64,000 bases of DNA from an uncultured Lachnospiraceae bacterium. GTDB taxonomy: Bacteria; Bacillota; Clostridia; Lachnospirales; Lachnospiraceae. Numbering within the stretch: the stretch's first letter is position 1; each line of letters begins with the position of its first letter. Positions 8,353 to 17,130 of this stretch are shown here, piece after piece. The stretch spans positions 318,307-382,306 of the forward strand of contig CAJTMW010000002.1 of assembly GCA_910577275.1 (NCBI GenBank). Direction: 5' to 3'. The notes under the pieces are model-generated. The model searched no databases. It saw nothing but the letters and a program-made list of their open reading frames with translations, and had not been told where the DNA came from. A program made the position numbers and the translations under genes.

Positions 8353-8370
8353 GCAGCGAAAGGAGCCGGG

Positions 8371-9771
8371 ATGAAGACAAATCTGATATATATTTTTGCA
8401 GACCAGTGGAGATATCACGCCATGGGATGCGCGGAGGGGGACCAGGTTCTCACGCCCAACATGGACGCTTTTGCAAAGGAAAGCCTTTGCTTTGAGAACG
8501 CGTACAGCACCTTTCCCCTCTGCACGCCCCACCGCGGGAGCCTGATGACCGGAAAGTATCCCTTTTCCATTGGCCTGTGGACTAACTGCAAGACGGGGCT
8601 GGAGGAAAAGCTGATGTTAAAGCCCCAGGAAGTCTGTATCGGAAATGTGCTGCAGGAGAACGGATATGATACCGGGTACATTGGAAAGTGGCACCTGGAC
8701 GCGTCGGAACAGAATTTTACGCAAAATCCAAAATCAGGGGCAAAGAACTGGGATGCCTATACGCCGCCGGGAGAGAGAAGGCAGGGCTTTGATTACTGGC
8801 TTTCCTACGGGGCCTGCGACGACCATTTAAATCCTCACTACTGGGCGGACTCGCCCCGGCAGATTTGTCCGGGGAAATGGTCGGCGGAATATGAGACGGA
8901 CAAAGCCCTTGAATATCTGGAAGGCCACGGGAAGGGCGATAAACCCTTTGCGCTTTTCGTGTCCTATAATCCCCCGCACCTGCCCTATGAGCTGGTGCCG
9001 GAACACTATTATGAGAGATTTCGGAATCTGGAGATAAGATGGCGTCCCAATGTGCCGGAAGAAATGCGCACGCCAGAGATGGAGACCATAGCCAGACAGT
9101 ATTTTGCCGCGGTGTACGGAATTGACGGGCAGTTCGGGCGGATACTCCGTTATCTTCGGGAGAAGAAGATGGAGGAGAATACGCTGGTTGTGCTCTCGTC
9201 GGACCACGGGGAGATGCTGGGCTCCCACGGGCTTATGAGCAAGAATGTCTGGTATGAGGAGGCTATCCATATTCCGCTGCTGATGCGGCAGAAGAACCGG
9301 ATATGCCCCGGAAAGAGCAGCGTGCTTTTTGCAAGTCCCGACCACATGCCTACCCTTTTGGAGCTCCTTCATCTGCCTGTACCGGAAACCTGTCAGGGAA
9401 AAAGCCACGGAAAGACCGTGCTGGGAATGGAGGAGAAGGCGGCGGAGCATATGTTTTTATGTTCCTATCCGGGAGCCCCGGAAAGCGTTTCGGCCTTTGC
9501 AGCGCTGGGGCAGACCCACAAGTCTCACGGGTGGCGGGGGATAAAGACGCGGGAGAATACCTATGTGATTACCAACGGCTATATGCCCCGGGAGGCGCAG
9601 GCGGAATATCTTTACGATGATAAGCGCGACCCGTGGCAGCTTCATCCGCGCGTAATTGAAAGAGGCTGTCAGGAGCCGGAGGTTTTAAAGCTCAGGAAGC
9701 TTTTGAAGGAATATCTGGATATGCTGGGCGACCCCTTTTTGTGGGAGAAGGAACGGGAAAGCGAAGGATAA
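8371..9771 (+). CDS. Cys-type sulfatase (S1 family), cytoplasmic
   Basis: A 466-residue sulfatase of the alkaline phosphatase superfamily that hydrolyses sulfate esters. The consensus C-x-P-x-R is present as C51-TPHRGSLMTG; Cys51 would be oxidised to formylglycine by the anaerobic maturase at 2638-3753. Metal-binding residues are seen near the N-terminus (FADQW, D11) and in LSSDHGEMLGSHG. There is no signal peptide, so desulfation occurs after import. It starts 18 bp after the GH88 gene with an AAAGGAG site, within the importer operon. It may act on 6-O- or 4-O-sulfated hexosamine or on sulfated uronate; the subfamily cannot be assigned by eye. Confidence 0.92.
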   Translation: MKTNLIYIFADQWRYHAMGCAEGDQVLTPNMDAFAKESLCFENAYSTFPLCTPHRGSLMTGKYPFSIGLWTNCKTGLEEKLMLKPQEVCIGNVLQENGYDTGYIGKWHLDASEQNFTQNPKSGAKNWDAYTPPGERRQGFDYWLSYGACDDHLNPHYWADSPRQICPGKWSAEYETDKALEYLEGHGKGDKPFALFVSYNPPHLPYELVPEHYYERFRNLEIRWRPNVPEEMRTPEMETIARQYFAAVYGIDGQFGRILRYLREKKMEENTLVVLSSDHGEMLGSHGLMSKNVWYEEAIHIPLLMRQKNRICPGKSSVLFASPDHMPTLLELLHLPVPETCQGKSHGKTVLGMEEKAAEHMFLCSYPGAPESVSAFAALGQTHKSHGWRGIKTRENTYVITNGYMPREAQAEYLYDDKRDPWQLHPRVIERGCQEPEVLKLRKLLKEYLDMLGDPFLWEKERESEG

Positions 9772-9793
9772 GGAACAGGAAGGAGAGAAAAAG

Positions 9794-10726
9794 ATGAAAA
9801 GAAAACCGGTACTTGTGATTATGGCGGCGGGAATGGGAAGCCGCTACGGAGGATTAAAGCAGATTGACCCCGTGGACGAGTATGGAAATCTGATGATTGA
9901 TTTTTCCATTTACGACGCGGCGGAGGCAGGCTTTGAAAAAGTAATCTTTATTATCAAAAAGGAAATAGAGGAGGAATTTAAGGAGCATATCGGCAGGCGG
10001 ATGGAAAAGCATGTGGAAACGGCGTATGTCTATCAGGAGCTGGACAGTCTGCCAGAGGGCTATGAGGTTCCGGCGGGCCGGGTAAAGCCATGGGGAACAG
10101 GCCATGCGGTGCTTTGCTGCGCGCAGGAGCTGAAGGACGCGCCTTTTGCCGTAATCAACGCGGACGACTACTACGGGAAGTCAGCGTTTAAAACCATCTT
10201 TGAGCAGCTTTCCCGGATGGAGGACGACGACAGGTATCACTATACCATGGTGGGATACGCCCTTGATAAAACGCTGACGGACCACGGCCATGTGGCAAGA
10301 GGGGTGTGCACTGTGGACGGGGACGGCATGCTGCGGGAGATTGTGGAAAGAACGCGGATTGAGCGGCATGAAGGCCGGGCGGAGTTTACGGAGGACGACG
10401 GGGCGAGCTGGACGCCGCTGCCGGAGCAGACCACAGTATCCATGAACCTGTGGGGCTTTACGCCGGGGATTTTAAAGGAGCTGGAAAACCGCTTCCCGCC
10501 GTTCCTTGATAACTGCCTGAAAAGCAATCCGCAAAAGGGCGAGTATTTCCTGCCCTTTGTGGTGGATAAGCTGATTCGGGAGCAGCGGGCCGACGTCAAG
10601 GTGCTTTGCAGCGCCGACAACTGGTACGGTGTTACCTATAAGGAGGACAGGGAAAGAGTTGTGAAGGCGATTCGCGGATTAAAGGAAAAGGGGTTGTACC
10701 CGGAAAGATTGTGGGAGGAAGAATAG
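9794..10726 (+). CDS. sugar-phosphate nucleotidyltransferase family protein
   Basis: A 310-residue nucleotidyltransferase that would join an NTP to a sugar 1-phosphate. The N-terminal nucleotide-binding signature is MAAGMGSRYGGLKQ (residues 10-23), followed by VINADDYYG, the sugar-nucleotide and metal-binding segment, and a GTGHAVLC block. Its stop overlaps the start of the kinase gene by one base, so the two are translationally coupled. With an N-acetylhexosamine 1-kinase-like neighbour the likely substrate is a HexNAc 1-phosphate, giving UDP-HexNAc, analogous to the lnpB/lnpC pair of the bifidobacterial lacto-N-biose pathway. The sugar identity is inference; glucose 1-phosphate remains possible. 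Confidence 0.8.
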   Translation: MKRKPVLVIMAAGMGSRYGGLKQIDPVDEYGNLMIDFSIYDAAEAGFEKVIFIIKKEIEEEFKEHIGRRMEKHVETAYVYQELDSLPEGYEVPAGRVKPWGTGHAVLCCAQELKDAPFAVINADDYYGKSAFKTIFEQLSRMEDDDRYHYTMVGYALDKTLTDHGHVARGVCTVDGDGMLREIVERTRIERHEGRAEFTEDDGASWTPLPEQTTVSMNLWGFTPGILKELENRFPPFLDNCLKSNPQKGEYFLPFVVDKLIREQRADVKVLCSADNWYGVTYKEDRERVVKAIRGLKEKGLYPERLWEEE

Positions 10727-11856
10727 TGAATTATCAGACAGTCGCCACAGGCGCATGCGAAAGGATAGAGGAGGCTGCCAGCCAGTTCTGTGTGAAAGGG
10801 GAACCGTCAGAGTGCAGCCGTTATGGAAACGGACATATCAACGACACCTTTTTACTCTGTACGGTGGACGACAGGGAAAGGAATCATCGGTATATTTTAC
10901 AGCGGATGAATACCCATGTGTTTCAGAATCCGAAGGGGCTGATGCAGAATATAACCGGAGTTACCGGCTATTTAAGGGAGCAGATTCTGAAAACGGGGGG
11001 CGATGCGGAAAGGGAGACTCTCACCCTCATAAAGACCGGAGCGGGAGAGGATTATTATGTGGACTCTCTGGGGTACTGGTGGAGAATGTATCTGTTTATC
11101 ACGGACGCCACAGGGTATGACGCGGTGGAAAGGGAGGAGGATTTTTACCAGAGCGCAAAGGCTTTCGGCCATTTTCAGAGACTTTTAAACCGGTATCCGG
11201 TGGAGCTCCTGACAGAAACGATTCCCGATTTCCATCATACGCCGAAACGCTTCGGGGCGTTTTGCGAAGCGGTCGAGAAGGATGTCTGCGGCAGGGCAAA
11301 GGGCGCTGTGAGGGAGATTGCGTTTGTCATGGACAGAAAGGAAGAATTATCCGTTTTGACAGATAAGCTTGGCAGCGGTGAAATTCCTTACAGAGTCACG
11401 CATAATGACACAAAGCTGAACAATGTCCTGATAGACGACCGCTCGGGACAGGCGGTGTGCGTTATCGATTTGGATACGGTGATGCCGGGAACCGCGCTGT
11501 TTGATTTTGGAGACTCCATCCGCTTTGGCGCAAATACGGCGGCGGAGGACGAAAAGAATCTGGAAAAGGTATCGCTCTCCCTCCCCTTGTTTGAAGCCTA
11601 TACGAGAGGCTTTATCGAGGGCTGTGCGGGAAGCCTGACCGATGAGGAGGTAAGGCTCCTTCCCTGGGGAGCAAAGCTTATGACCATGGAATGCGGTATG
11701 CGTTTCCTCACCGATTATCTGGAGGGAGACAAGTATTTCCGTATTCACAGGCCGGAGCACAATCTGGACAGAGCCAGGACGCAGTTTGCACTGGCCGCCG
11801 ATATGGAGAGAAAATGGGATGAGATGATGCGGCTGGCAGAAAAAAAGTATATTTAG
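10726..11856 (+). CDS. N-acetylhexosamine 1-kinase-like phosphotransferase (APH fold)
   Basis: A 376-residue kinase of the aminoglycoside/choline kinase fold. I chose the GTG at 10726, which overlaps the previous stop (TAGTG) and sits seven bases after GGAGG. Family landmarks: GNGHINDTF near residue 35, the catalytic loop H226-N-D228-TKLNN, and the metal site IDLDTVMPG (D248, D250) followed by DFGDSIRFGAN. These strings closely resemble NahK, which phosphorylates the anomeric hydroxyl of GlcNAc or GalNAc. Last gene of the importer operon; a strong terminator follows. It would capture the amino sugar freed by GH88 and sulfatase. Confidence 0.83.
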   Translation: MNYQTVATGACERIEEAASQFCVKGEPSECSRYGNGHINDTFLLCTVDDRERNHRYILQRMNTHVFQNPKGLMQNITGVTGYLREQILKTGGDAERETLTLIKTGAGEDYYVDSLGYWWRMYLFITDATGYDAVEREEDFYQSAKAFGHFQRLLNRYPVELLTETIPDFHHTPKRFGAFCEAVEKDVCGRAKGAVREIAFVMDRKEELSVLTDKLGSGEIPYRVTHNDTKLNNVLIDDRSGQAVCVIDLDTVMPGTALFDFGDSIRFGANTAAEDEKNLEKVSLSLPLFEAYTRGFIEGCAGSLTDEEVRLLPWGAKLMTMECGMRFLTDYLEGDKYFRIHRPEHNLDRARTQFALAADMERKWDEMMRLAEKKYI

Positions 11857-11885
11857 GATAATTTACTCTCAGAGCATCTGAGAAT

Positions 11886-11910
11886 GCGCCCCCGGATTTT
11901 CCGGGGGCGC
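11886..11910. terminator. strong terminator between convergent genes
   Basis: Perfect 10-bp GC-rich stem (GCGCCCCCGG with CCGGGGGCGC) and a five-base loop, followed on the plus strand by a T-rich stretch. It ends the importer operon and lies just beyond the 3' end of the minus-strand sulfatase. Confidence 0.85.
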
Positions 11911-11914
11911 CTTG

Positions 11915-13432
11915 CTATTCTTCTATTTTTATCTGGGAGGTGCACTCGCCTTTTTTCCGTACAGCCTCTTTTACAGGGAGTCCGGTGCCGTAATCCAGCT
12001 GCCGGGGCTCATACTCTTCATTTTCTCTCTGCCTAGTCATAAGACGGCTGTCCCAGGTTTTGTCCATGGGGTAGTTGTTCCACGGGCGGTTTTCCCAGTA
12101 GTATCCCCGGAAGGGGTCGCGGGTGTCATACATATTATCGAGAAGCGCTTTGTGCAGGCGTTTCTTTTCTTCATCCAAAGCCGGGTTAAGAATCAGATTA
12201 TCCATTTCGTCAGGGTCTTTTTCAAGGTCATAAAGCTCGTCAGACGTCATCAGATTGATAACCAATTTATACCGCCCGTCAAAGACGCAGCGGACAGGCT
12301 GATAACCGCCGAAGCCGTCGTGGTCAACCTCGTAGCGTCCAAATTCCATAAAGATGTAATCATTGGTTCTGTTCCCTGTTTTCAATTCCTCATAGATGCT
12401 TTTCCCTTCAAAGAGCTTTGGCTTTGGCACCTGGAAAATGTCAAAGATGGTGGGAGCCAGATTGATGTGGGAAACGGGATTTGAATCAACCTGATTTTTG
12501 CCAAATCCCCTCACAATAAATGGTATATGGGTGATTTCCTCATACATGGCAGGCCCCTTCTGGGTGAGGGAATGGGAATAAAGCATATCGCCGTGGTCGG
12601 AGGTATAGATGACGACGGCATCCTGCGCATATTCGTCTGCTGCCTCTAGCACGCGGCCAATCTCGTAGTCCGCAAAGCTGTTACAGCCCAGAAAATATTT
12701 GAAATTCATTGGAAAGTCAGGGGAGGCGGCTTTCATATAACTATTTCCCGCCCAGATTCTGTGATGCTCCGGTTTGTTCTCAAGGGTGTCGCCCAGATTC
12801 TTCCGGCGGTTAAATTCAACATGCTCGTATCTGGACCAGAACTCCTTCGGGCACAGGCAGGGGTCGTGGGGCTCGTCGTAGGAGACTACCAGGAAATAGT
12901 CTTCCTCCGAATCCCGATGCTTCCTTAAAAAATCCACGGCTCTGTCGGAGCACCGGTGCCCGTATGTAAATTCCGCCCTGATATCGCAGGATTCCATACT
13001 TTGGGACTGGCGGGAGAGATAACGTTCATCCGGGGTCAGCTCATCCAGATAATTGCGCATATCGTACCAGTAATCAGGGTCCCATCCGTCGGGGCATCTG
13101 CCAAGACCAAAGTAATCGCCCCCGTCCAGATGCCATTTCCCGATATAAGCGCTGTGAATCCCGCAGTCCTTTAGACGGCGTCCGATATTCTGCACATTGT
13201 CGGACAATCCCATACAGTTGGACCAGCCGGCGCAGGAATGGGGGTAGGAGCCGGTGAAGATGGCGGAGCGGGCAGGCTGGCACACCGGCTGTGTGGTGTA
13301 GGCCCGGTCAAAGCGGATGCCCGCCGCCGCCATTTTATCCAGGTTTGGGGTATACATATCAGGATTGCCGTAACAGCCCAACATGTCGGCCCGTGTGGTG
13401 TCGGTCATAATAAGAATTACTTTTTGGCTCAT
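11915..13432 (-). CDS. Cys-type sulfatase (S1 family), second copy
   Basis: A 505-residue sulfatase, distinct in sequence from the one at 8371-9771. The modified residue is C51 in PVCQPARSAIFTG, the full C-x-P-x-R motif, and metal ligands are visible in LIMTDTTRADMLGCYG and YTSDHGDMLYSHS. No signal peptide, so it is cytoplasmic. It begins 39 bp after the response-regulator gene on the same strand with an AAAGGAG site, so it is probably the third gene of a yesM-yesN-sulfatase operon. Having two sulfatases suggests two sulfate positions on the imported sugar. Positional specificity is not evident. Confidence 0.92.
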   Translation of the reverse strand: MSQKVILIMTDTTRADMLGCYGNPDMYTPNLDKMAAAGIRFDRAYTTQPVCQPARSAIFTGSYPHSCAGWSNCMGLSDNVQNIGRRLKDCGIHSAYIGKWHLDGGDYFGLGRCPDGWDPDYWYDMRNYLDELTPDERYLSRQSQSMESCDIRAEFTYGHRCSDRAVDFLRKHRDSEEDYFLVVSYDEPHDPCLCPKEFWSRYEHVEFNRRKNLGDTLENKPEHHRIWAGNSYMKAASPDFPMNFKYFLGCNSFADYEIGRVLEAADEYAQDAVVIYTSDHGDMLYSHSLTQKGPAMYEEITHIPFIVRGFGKNQVDSNPVSHINLAPTIFDIFQVPKPKLFEGKSIYEELKTGNRTNDYIFMEFGRYEVDHDGFGGYQPVRCVFDGRYKLVINLMTSDELYDLEKDPDEMDNLILNPALDEEKKRLHKALLDNMYDTRDPFRGYYWENRPWNNYPMDKTWDSRLMTRQRENEEYEPRQLDYGTGLPVKEAVRKKGECTSQIKIEE

Positions 13433-13471
13433 AGAAGTACATCTCCTTTCAAAAGAATAAAATCACGGTTT

Positions 13472-15088
13472 TCAGTTCCGGCTTAATTTATGCCGGCATT
13501 CATAATTTTTAGGCGACATGCCCGTCACTTTTTTAAATACCTTGCTGAAATAGTAGGCGTTTTCAAAGCCCAGCTGATTGGCAATCTCATAAATCAGATA
13601 TTCCCCGGAATCAATCAGCTCCTTGGCATGTTCGATTTTCACCTCGGCAATATAGTCGGAAACCGTCCGGTTCATATAGTTGCTGAACGAGGTGCTGAGG
13701 TATCCGGGGCTTATTTTCAGATGGTCCGCAATATCGGACAGCGTCATTTTTTCCGTATAGTGCTCGTGAATATATCGTTTGGCCATGTGGACAAATTTAT
13801 CGGAGCGCTTTTCTTTCCGCTCTGTCAGCAGCGTGCATATTTTTTCACAGAAGCTTTCAAGCCACAGCAGGATATCGTCAAGGCTGCCAAGTCCCGAAAG
13901 CTGCCCGGCGATATCAATGCTGTACGGAAAGGCATTGTCCTCGAAGCTTTCGCTTTGCAGCAGGTCGTGCAGATAGGAGTATATGTTAATGCAGGCGCTG
14001 ACCGCCTGCGTCTTGTCCGGCTTATACTGCGTAAACAGCTCGGAGAGTTCGCGGAAGATTTCTCTTAAATCCTGGCTTTCATTCTCCAGTACTGCGGCGG
14101 ACATTGATTTTTTGAGGAAATTGATATTAAATTCTCTCTGCGCGGGCGGCCGGAGGCGGGAGTCATGATTTTTATAAAAGGCAATGCGAAGCGCCGAATC
14201 ATAGTAACAGTGGTCAAGGGCGGACTGCGCCTCCACGAAGGCGTCGGGGAGCATGGAAAGCCGGCTCTTTTTCCGGCTGACGCCAAACAGGGCGGTCAGT
14301 GCAAAATAGGTGCCAATGGCGGTGTTAACCTTTGCGCAAAAGTCGGAAAGAGATTTCTCGTTATCGCTTTCAGGCTTGGGACACACCACCAGAAGCAGGG
14401 TATCCTTGTGCGGCGTCAGTATGTTGTGGCTGGAAAAATAACGCGCGCCTATTCCCGAGACAATATCCAGAAGCTGGCTGGAGATAAACTGAAAATCATA
14501 ATCCATCGTCTGTCCGAAAAGAATCTGCTCCGGCTTCATCTGCAATAAAATCAGATAAGCTCCGGGATAACGGGCCGAGATTTCCGCGTCGGGCGGAAGC
14601 TCTTTGTCCGGCGAAGACAGAAGCAGCCGGGAAAAATAATTCTGTTCCTGCTGCTTTTGCGTGTCCTTTAGCAGCAGCGTATAAAGCTCCCTGTTGTGAT
14701 GGCTCTCCATGCGGGAGCAGTACTCCTTGGCCCGCTCCAGCGCCTGAATCAGCGCCTTTGGCTGAAGGTCCAGCTTCACCAGATAATCAATGGCGCCCAG
14801 ATGCACGGCCTGCTTTGCAAGCTGGAAATCCTCAAGGTTGGTAAGGAAAATAAAAGCAAATTCGCAGTCCCTTTTCTGGCAGGCTTCAATCAGCTCCAGA
14901 CCGTTCATCACCGGCATACGGATATCCGTGATGACAATATCCGGCCGGGTGTCCATAATTAAATCAATCGCGTCGTTGCCGTTGGTGGCCTTTCCCACGA
15001 TACAGCAGTCATGCTCCTCCCAGCAGATTAGGGATGCAATACCGGCAAGAATTAAAGGTTCATCGTCAATCAAAATGATTCGGTACAT
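13472..15088 (-). CDS. YesN-type response regulator with AraC DNA-binding domain
   Basis: A 538-residue transcription factor. Residues 1-~120 form a receiver domain with the acidic pocket IDDE, the phosphoacceptor D55 in VITDIRMPVMNG and the lysine of DYLVKL. A long middle region (~130-420) has no recognised motif. The last ~110 residues contain two AraC-type helix-turn-helix units (LSDIADHLKISPGYLSTSF and IYEIANQLGFENAYYFSKVFKK). It is the cognate partner of the histidine kinase 17 bp upstream. Likely target: the 104-bp element found before the importer operon and the exporter gene. In related loci YesM/YesN pairs respond to extracellular sugars and activate the adjoining ABC importer. Confidence 0.92.
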   Translation of the reverse strand: MYRIILIDDEPLILAGIASLICWEEHDCCIVGKATNGNDAIDLIMDTRPDIVITDIRMPVMNGLELIEACQKRDCEFAFIFLTNLEDFQLAKQAVHLGAIDYLVKLDLQPKALIQALERAKEYCSRMESHHNRELYTLLLKDTQKQQEQNYFSRLLLSSPDKELPPDAEISARYPGAYLILLQMKPEQILFGQTMDYDFQFISSQLLDIVSGIGARYFSSHNILTPHKDTLLLVVCPKPESDNEKSLSDFCAKVNTAIGTYFALTALFGVSRKKSRLSMLPDAFVEAQSALDHCYYDSALRIAFYKNHDSRLRPPAQREFNINFLKKSMSAAVLENESQDLREIFRELSELFTQYKPDKTQAVSACINIYSYLHDLLQSESFEDNAFPYSIDIAGQLSGLGSLDDILLWLESFCEKICTLLTERKEKRSDKFVHMAKRYIHEHYTEKMTLSDIADHLKISPGYLSTSFSNYMNRTVSDYIAEVKIEHAKELIDSGEYLIYEIANQLGFENAYYFSKVFKKVTGMSPKNYECRHKLSRN

Positions 15089-15105
15089 AAAAAACTCCTT
15101 TAATT

Positions 15106-16887
15106 TTAAATTTCCAGCGGAATGGATACGGTGACACAGGTGTAGAGGCCGACTTTGCTGTCAATTTCAAGTCCGTATTCCGGGCCGTACACCAGCTTGA
15201 TTCGGCGGTCAACATTGGGGAGACCGATTCCGCTCATGTAATTTTTGGCTACCCGGGAGGTATCGGTCAGCATCCGGGCAATATTTTCCTCCGATATCCC
15301 GACGCCGTTATCCCGGATGCTGATGTACAGAACCTGCTCTTTGGAAAAAATGTGGATTTGGATTAATCCCGGCTTTCCGCTGGGCTCGATGCCTGAAAAG
15401 ATGCTGTTTTCCACCAGAGGCTGCAAAGTCAGCTTGATGATGCGGGCGTCATACAGGGAGGGCTCGTCAACGGAAATTTCAACGTCGAAAAGTTCTATGT
15501 AGCGTATTTTTTCAATGGTGATGTAATTATCTAAAAAGTCCAGTTCCTGCCGGACAGTCACTTTTTCATTAAAGCCCTTTGCCATGTTTTTCAGCAGGGA
15601 GGAGAGGGCGGAAACCACCTTCACAATCCCGGCATTGTGCTGCATCGTGGCAATCCATTTGATAGAATCCAGCGTATTGTAGAGAAAGTGGGGATTAATC
15701 TGGGCCTGAAGCATTTTGATTTCCAGGTTCATTTTTTCCTGCTCGTCCCGAATCCGGTTTTCCATGAGGTCGGAAACATGGGAGGACATTTCGTTAATCT
15801 GCCGCCCGATAATTCCCAGCTCGTCGTTGGATTCAATATCGGGATTACGGGCAAAATTGCCGGAGGATATGGAATCCATGTGCGCAATCAGACGCATAAT
15901 GGGGCGCGTCAGGTAGCGGATAAACAAGAGGGACAGGGAAAGCCCAATCACAATGCTCGAAACAAAAACCAGCCCCAGGGTGGCGCGTATGGCGTCGGGG
16001 TTCAGGGAGATGTTCTTTAGGGGCAGTACTTCACAGAGAATCAGTCCGCTGACAGACAGGCGCTCCCAGATTAAAATACAGTCCATGTCGGACAGCTGTA
16101 CCCTTAAATTGCCCGTCTGTTCCGGGTGGGAGCCAAGAAACGCCGTTATTTCCGCCAGGGAAAAGGCTTCCATATTCATGCTTCCCACCGGAGAAAAATC
16201 ATCGGTCATGATAAGGATTGAGCTGTCCTGGGATAAAAGCTCCAGCGTGTCCTGGAACAGCCTTGGAGAAAGCGTAAGGCAGACCCAGGCATCCTTTGGG
16301 GATTCCTTTCTGGAATACTGCAGCGGGCGGATAAGGGGAAGAAGCTGAGGTATGGTTTTGGCGTTTAAGGGAAAGGGATTATCCCGGAGGGTCAGCGTAT
16401 ATTCCCGCATATTTTTATTCAGAAGCTCGTCAAACCAGGCTGCCGCCATAATAGATTCGGCGTCGTTGGAGCTGCCGTAGGCGGTTCCGGCCTGTATGAA
16501 AAGAGAGTCCTTTTCATACACCGTGATTTTATGGATGTATTCATTGTAACCGGAGATAGCGCAGAGGTCGCGGAGAACATTGGCGGCATAAATGCCGGAT
16601 TCCTCGCTGGAACGGCTGTCGCGGCCGGAGAGGATGGAGGCCAGAAACAAGGACTTTCTCCCGGCGCAGTTCTGGACAATATTTATGAGCTCGTTGCAGG
16701 CGATTTCAAGCCGGGACGCAACCAGATGCAGGCGGTTGGCTGAATTTCCCGCCTCGCTGGCAATGACGTCTTTTTTATAGAAAGAATAGGTAAAAATGCT
16801 GATTAGGAATGCAATGCATACGATTACCAGAAGATTATACAATATGATGCGCTTGCGAAAGGTCACAGGTATTTTATTCTCATTCAT
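15106..16887 (-). CDS. YesM-type sensor histidine kinase
   Basis: A 593-residue membrane kinase; I chose the ATG at 16887, behind a G-rich site (GGGGGG), rather than the GTG 36 bases further upstream. Membrane span 1 covers ~residues 15-35, an extracytoplasmic sensor domain follows to ~residue 285, then span 2 (LVFVSSIVIGLSLSLLFI), a HAMP linker, the phosphoacceptor His in INPHFLYNTLDS, and a HATPase domain with DNGVGISEEN and SGIGLPNVDRR. This is the LytS/YesM architecture. It likely senses an extracellular oligosaccharide, directly or through the solute-binding lipoprotein, and phosphorylates the YesN-like regulator. Confidence 0.92.
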   Translation of the reverse strand: MNENKIPVTFRKRIILYNLLVIVCIAFLISIFTYSFYKKDVIASEAGNSANRLHLVASRLEIACNELINIVQNCAGRKSLFLASILSGRDSRSSEESGIYAANVLRDLCAISGYNEYIHKITVYEKDSLFIQAGTAYGSSNDAESIMAAAWFDELLNKNMREYTLTLRDNPFPLNAKTIPQLLPLIRPLQYSRKESPKDAWVCLTLSPRLFQDTLELLSQDSSILIMTDDFSPVGSMNMEAFSLAEITAFLGSHPEQTGNLRVQLSDMDCILIWERLSVSGLILCEVLPLKNISLNPDAIRATLGLVFVSSIVIGLSLSLLFIRYLTRPIMRLIAHMDSISSGNFARNPDIESNDELGIIGRQINEMSSHVSDLMENRIRDEQEKMNLEIKMLQAQINPHFLYNTLDSIKWIATMQHNAGIVKVVSALSSLLKNMAKGFNEKVTVRQELDFLDNYITIEKIRYIELFDVEISVDEPSLYDARIIKLTLQPLVENSIFSGIEPSGKPGLIQIHIFSKEQVLYISIRDNGVGISEENIARMLTDTSRVAKNYMSGIGLPNVDRRIKLVYGPEYGLEIDSKVGLYTCVTVSIPLEI

Positions 16888-16941
16888 CAGATACGCCCCC
16901 CGATAGTATAGGCACAAAGCCACAGTTCTGATTTATCACTT

Positions 16942-16970
16942 ATTATACAAAACGAGAGGGGGATTTACAA
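16942..16970 (-). promoter_or_regulatory. sigma-A-type promoter of the yesM-yesN-sulfatase operon
   Basis: Read on the minus strand: TTGTAA (16970-16965), 17-bp spacer, TATAAT (16947-16942). It is good enough for constitutive expression and lies 15 bp from the conserved 104-bp element, so autoregulation is possible. Confidence 0.7.
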
Positions 16971-16984
16971 TATAATTATGCAAG

Positions 16985-17088
16985 ATATACAAAAAGTAAC
17001 AGAATATGAAAAAAGTATATTTTTTCCGGCGCCGGATATAGAAATCCGAAAATAGGAAATCTGATTCTGAAGATTGTGGATTCAGAAG
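16985..17088 (+). promoter_or_regulatory. 104-bp regulatory element, copy 2 (exporter gene)
   Basis: Gap-free match to 3838-3941. Here the ten-base direct repeats are clearest: GATTCTGAAG (17063-17072) and GATTCAGAAG (17079-17088), six bases apart. The AAAAAGTA pair and the flanking ATATAC/GTATAT are kept, while positions 41-60 of the element have diverged. It sits in the divergent region between yesM and the TauE/SafE gene. Confidence 0.7.
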
Positions 17089-17109
17089 CGGAAAGACGGA
17101 CGCTAAACT
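17081..17109 (+). promoter_or_regulatory. candidate activator-dependent promoter of the exporter gene
   Basis: TTCAGA (17081-17086), 17-bp spacer, TAAACT (17104-17109). The weak -35 overlaps the distal direct repeat, exactly as in front of the importer operon. Confidence 0.5.
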
Positions 17110-17130
17110 AAAGCAGAAGGAGGCGGAGTT

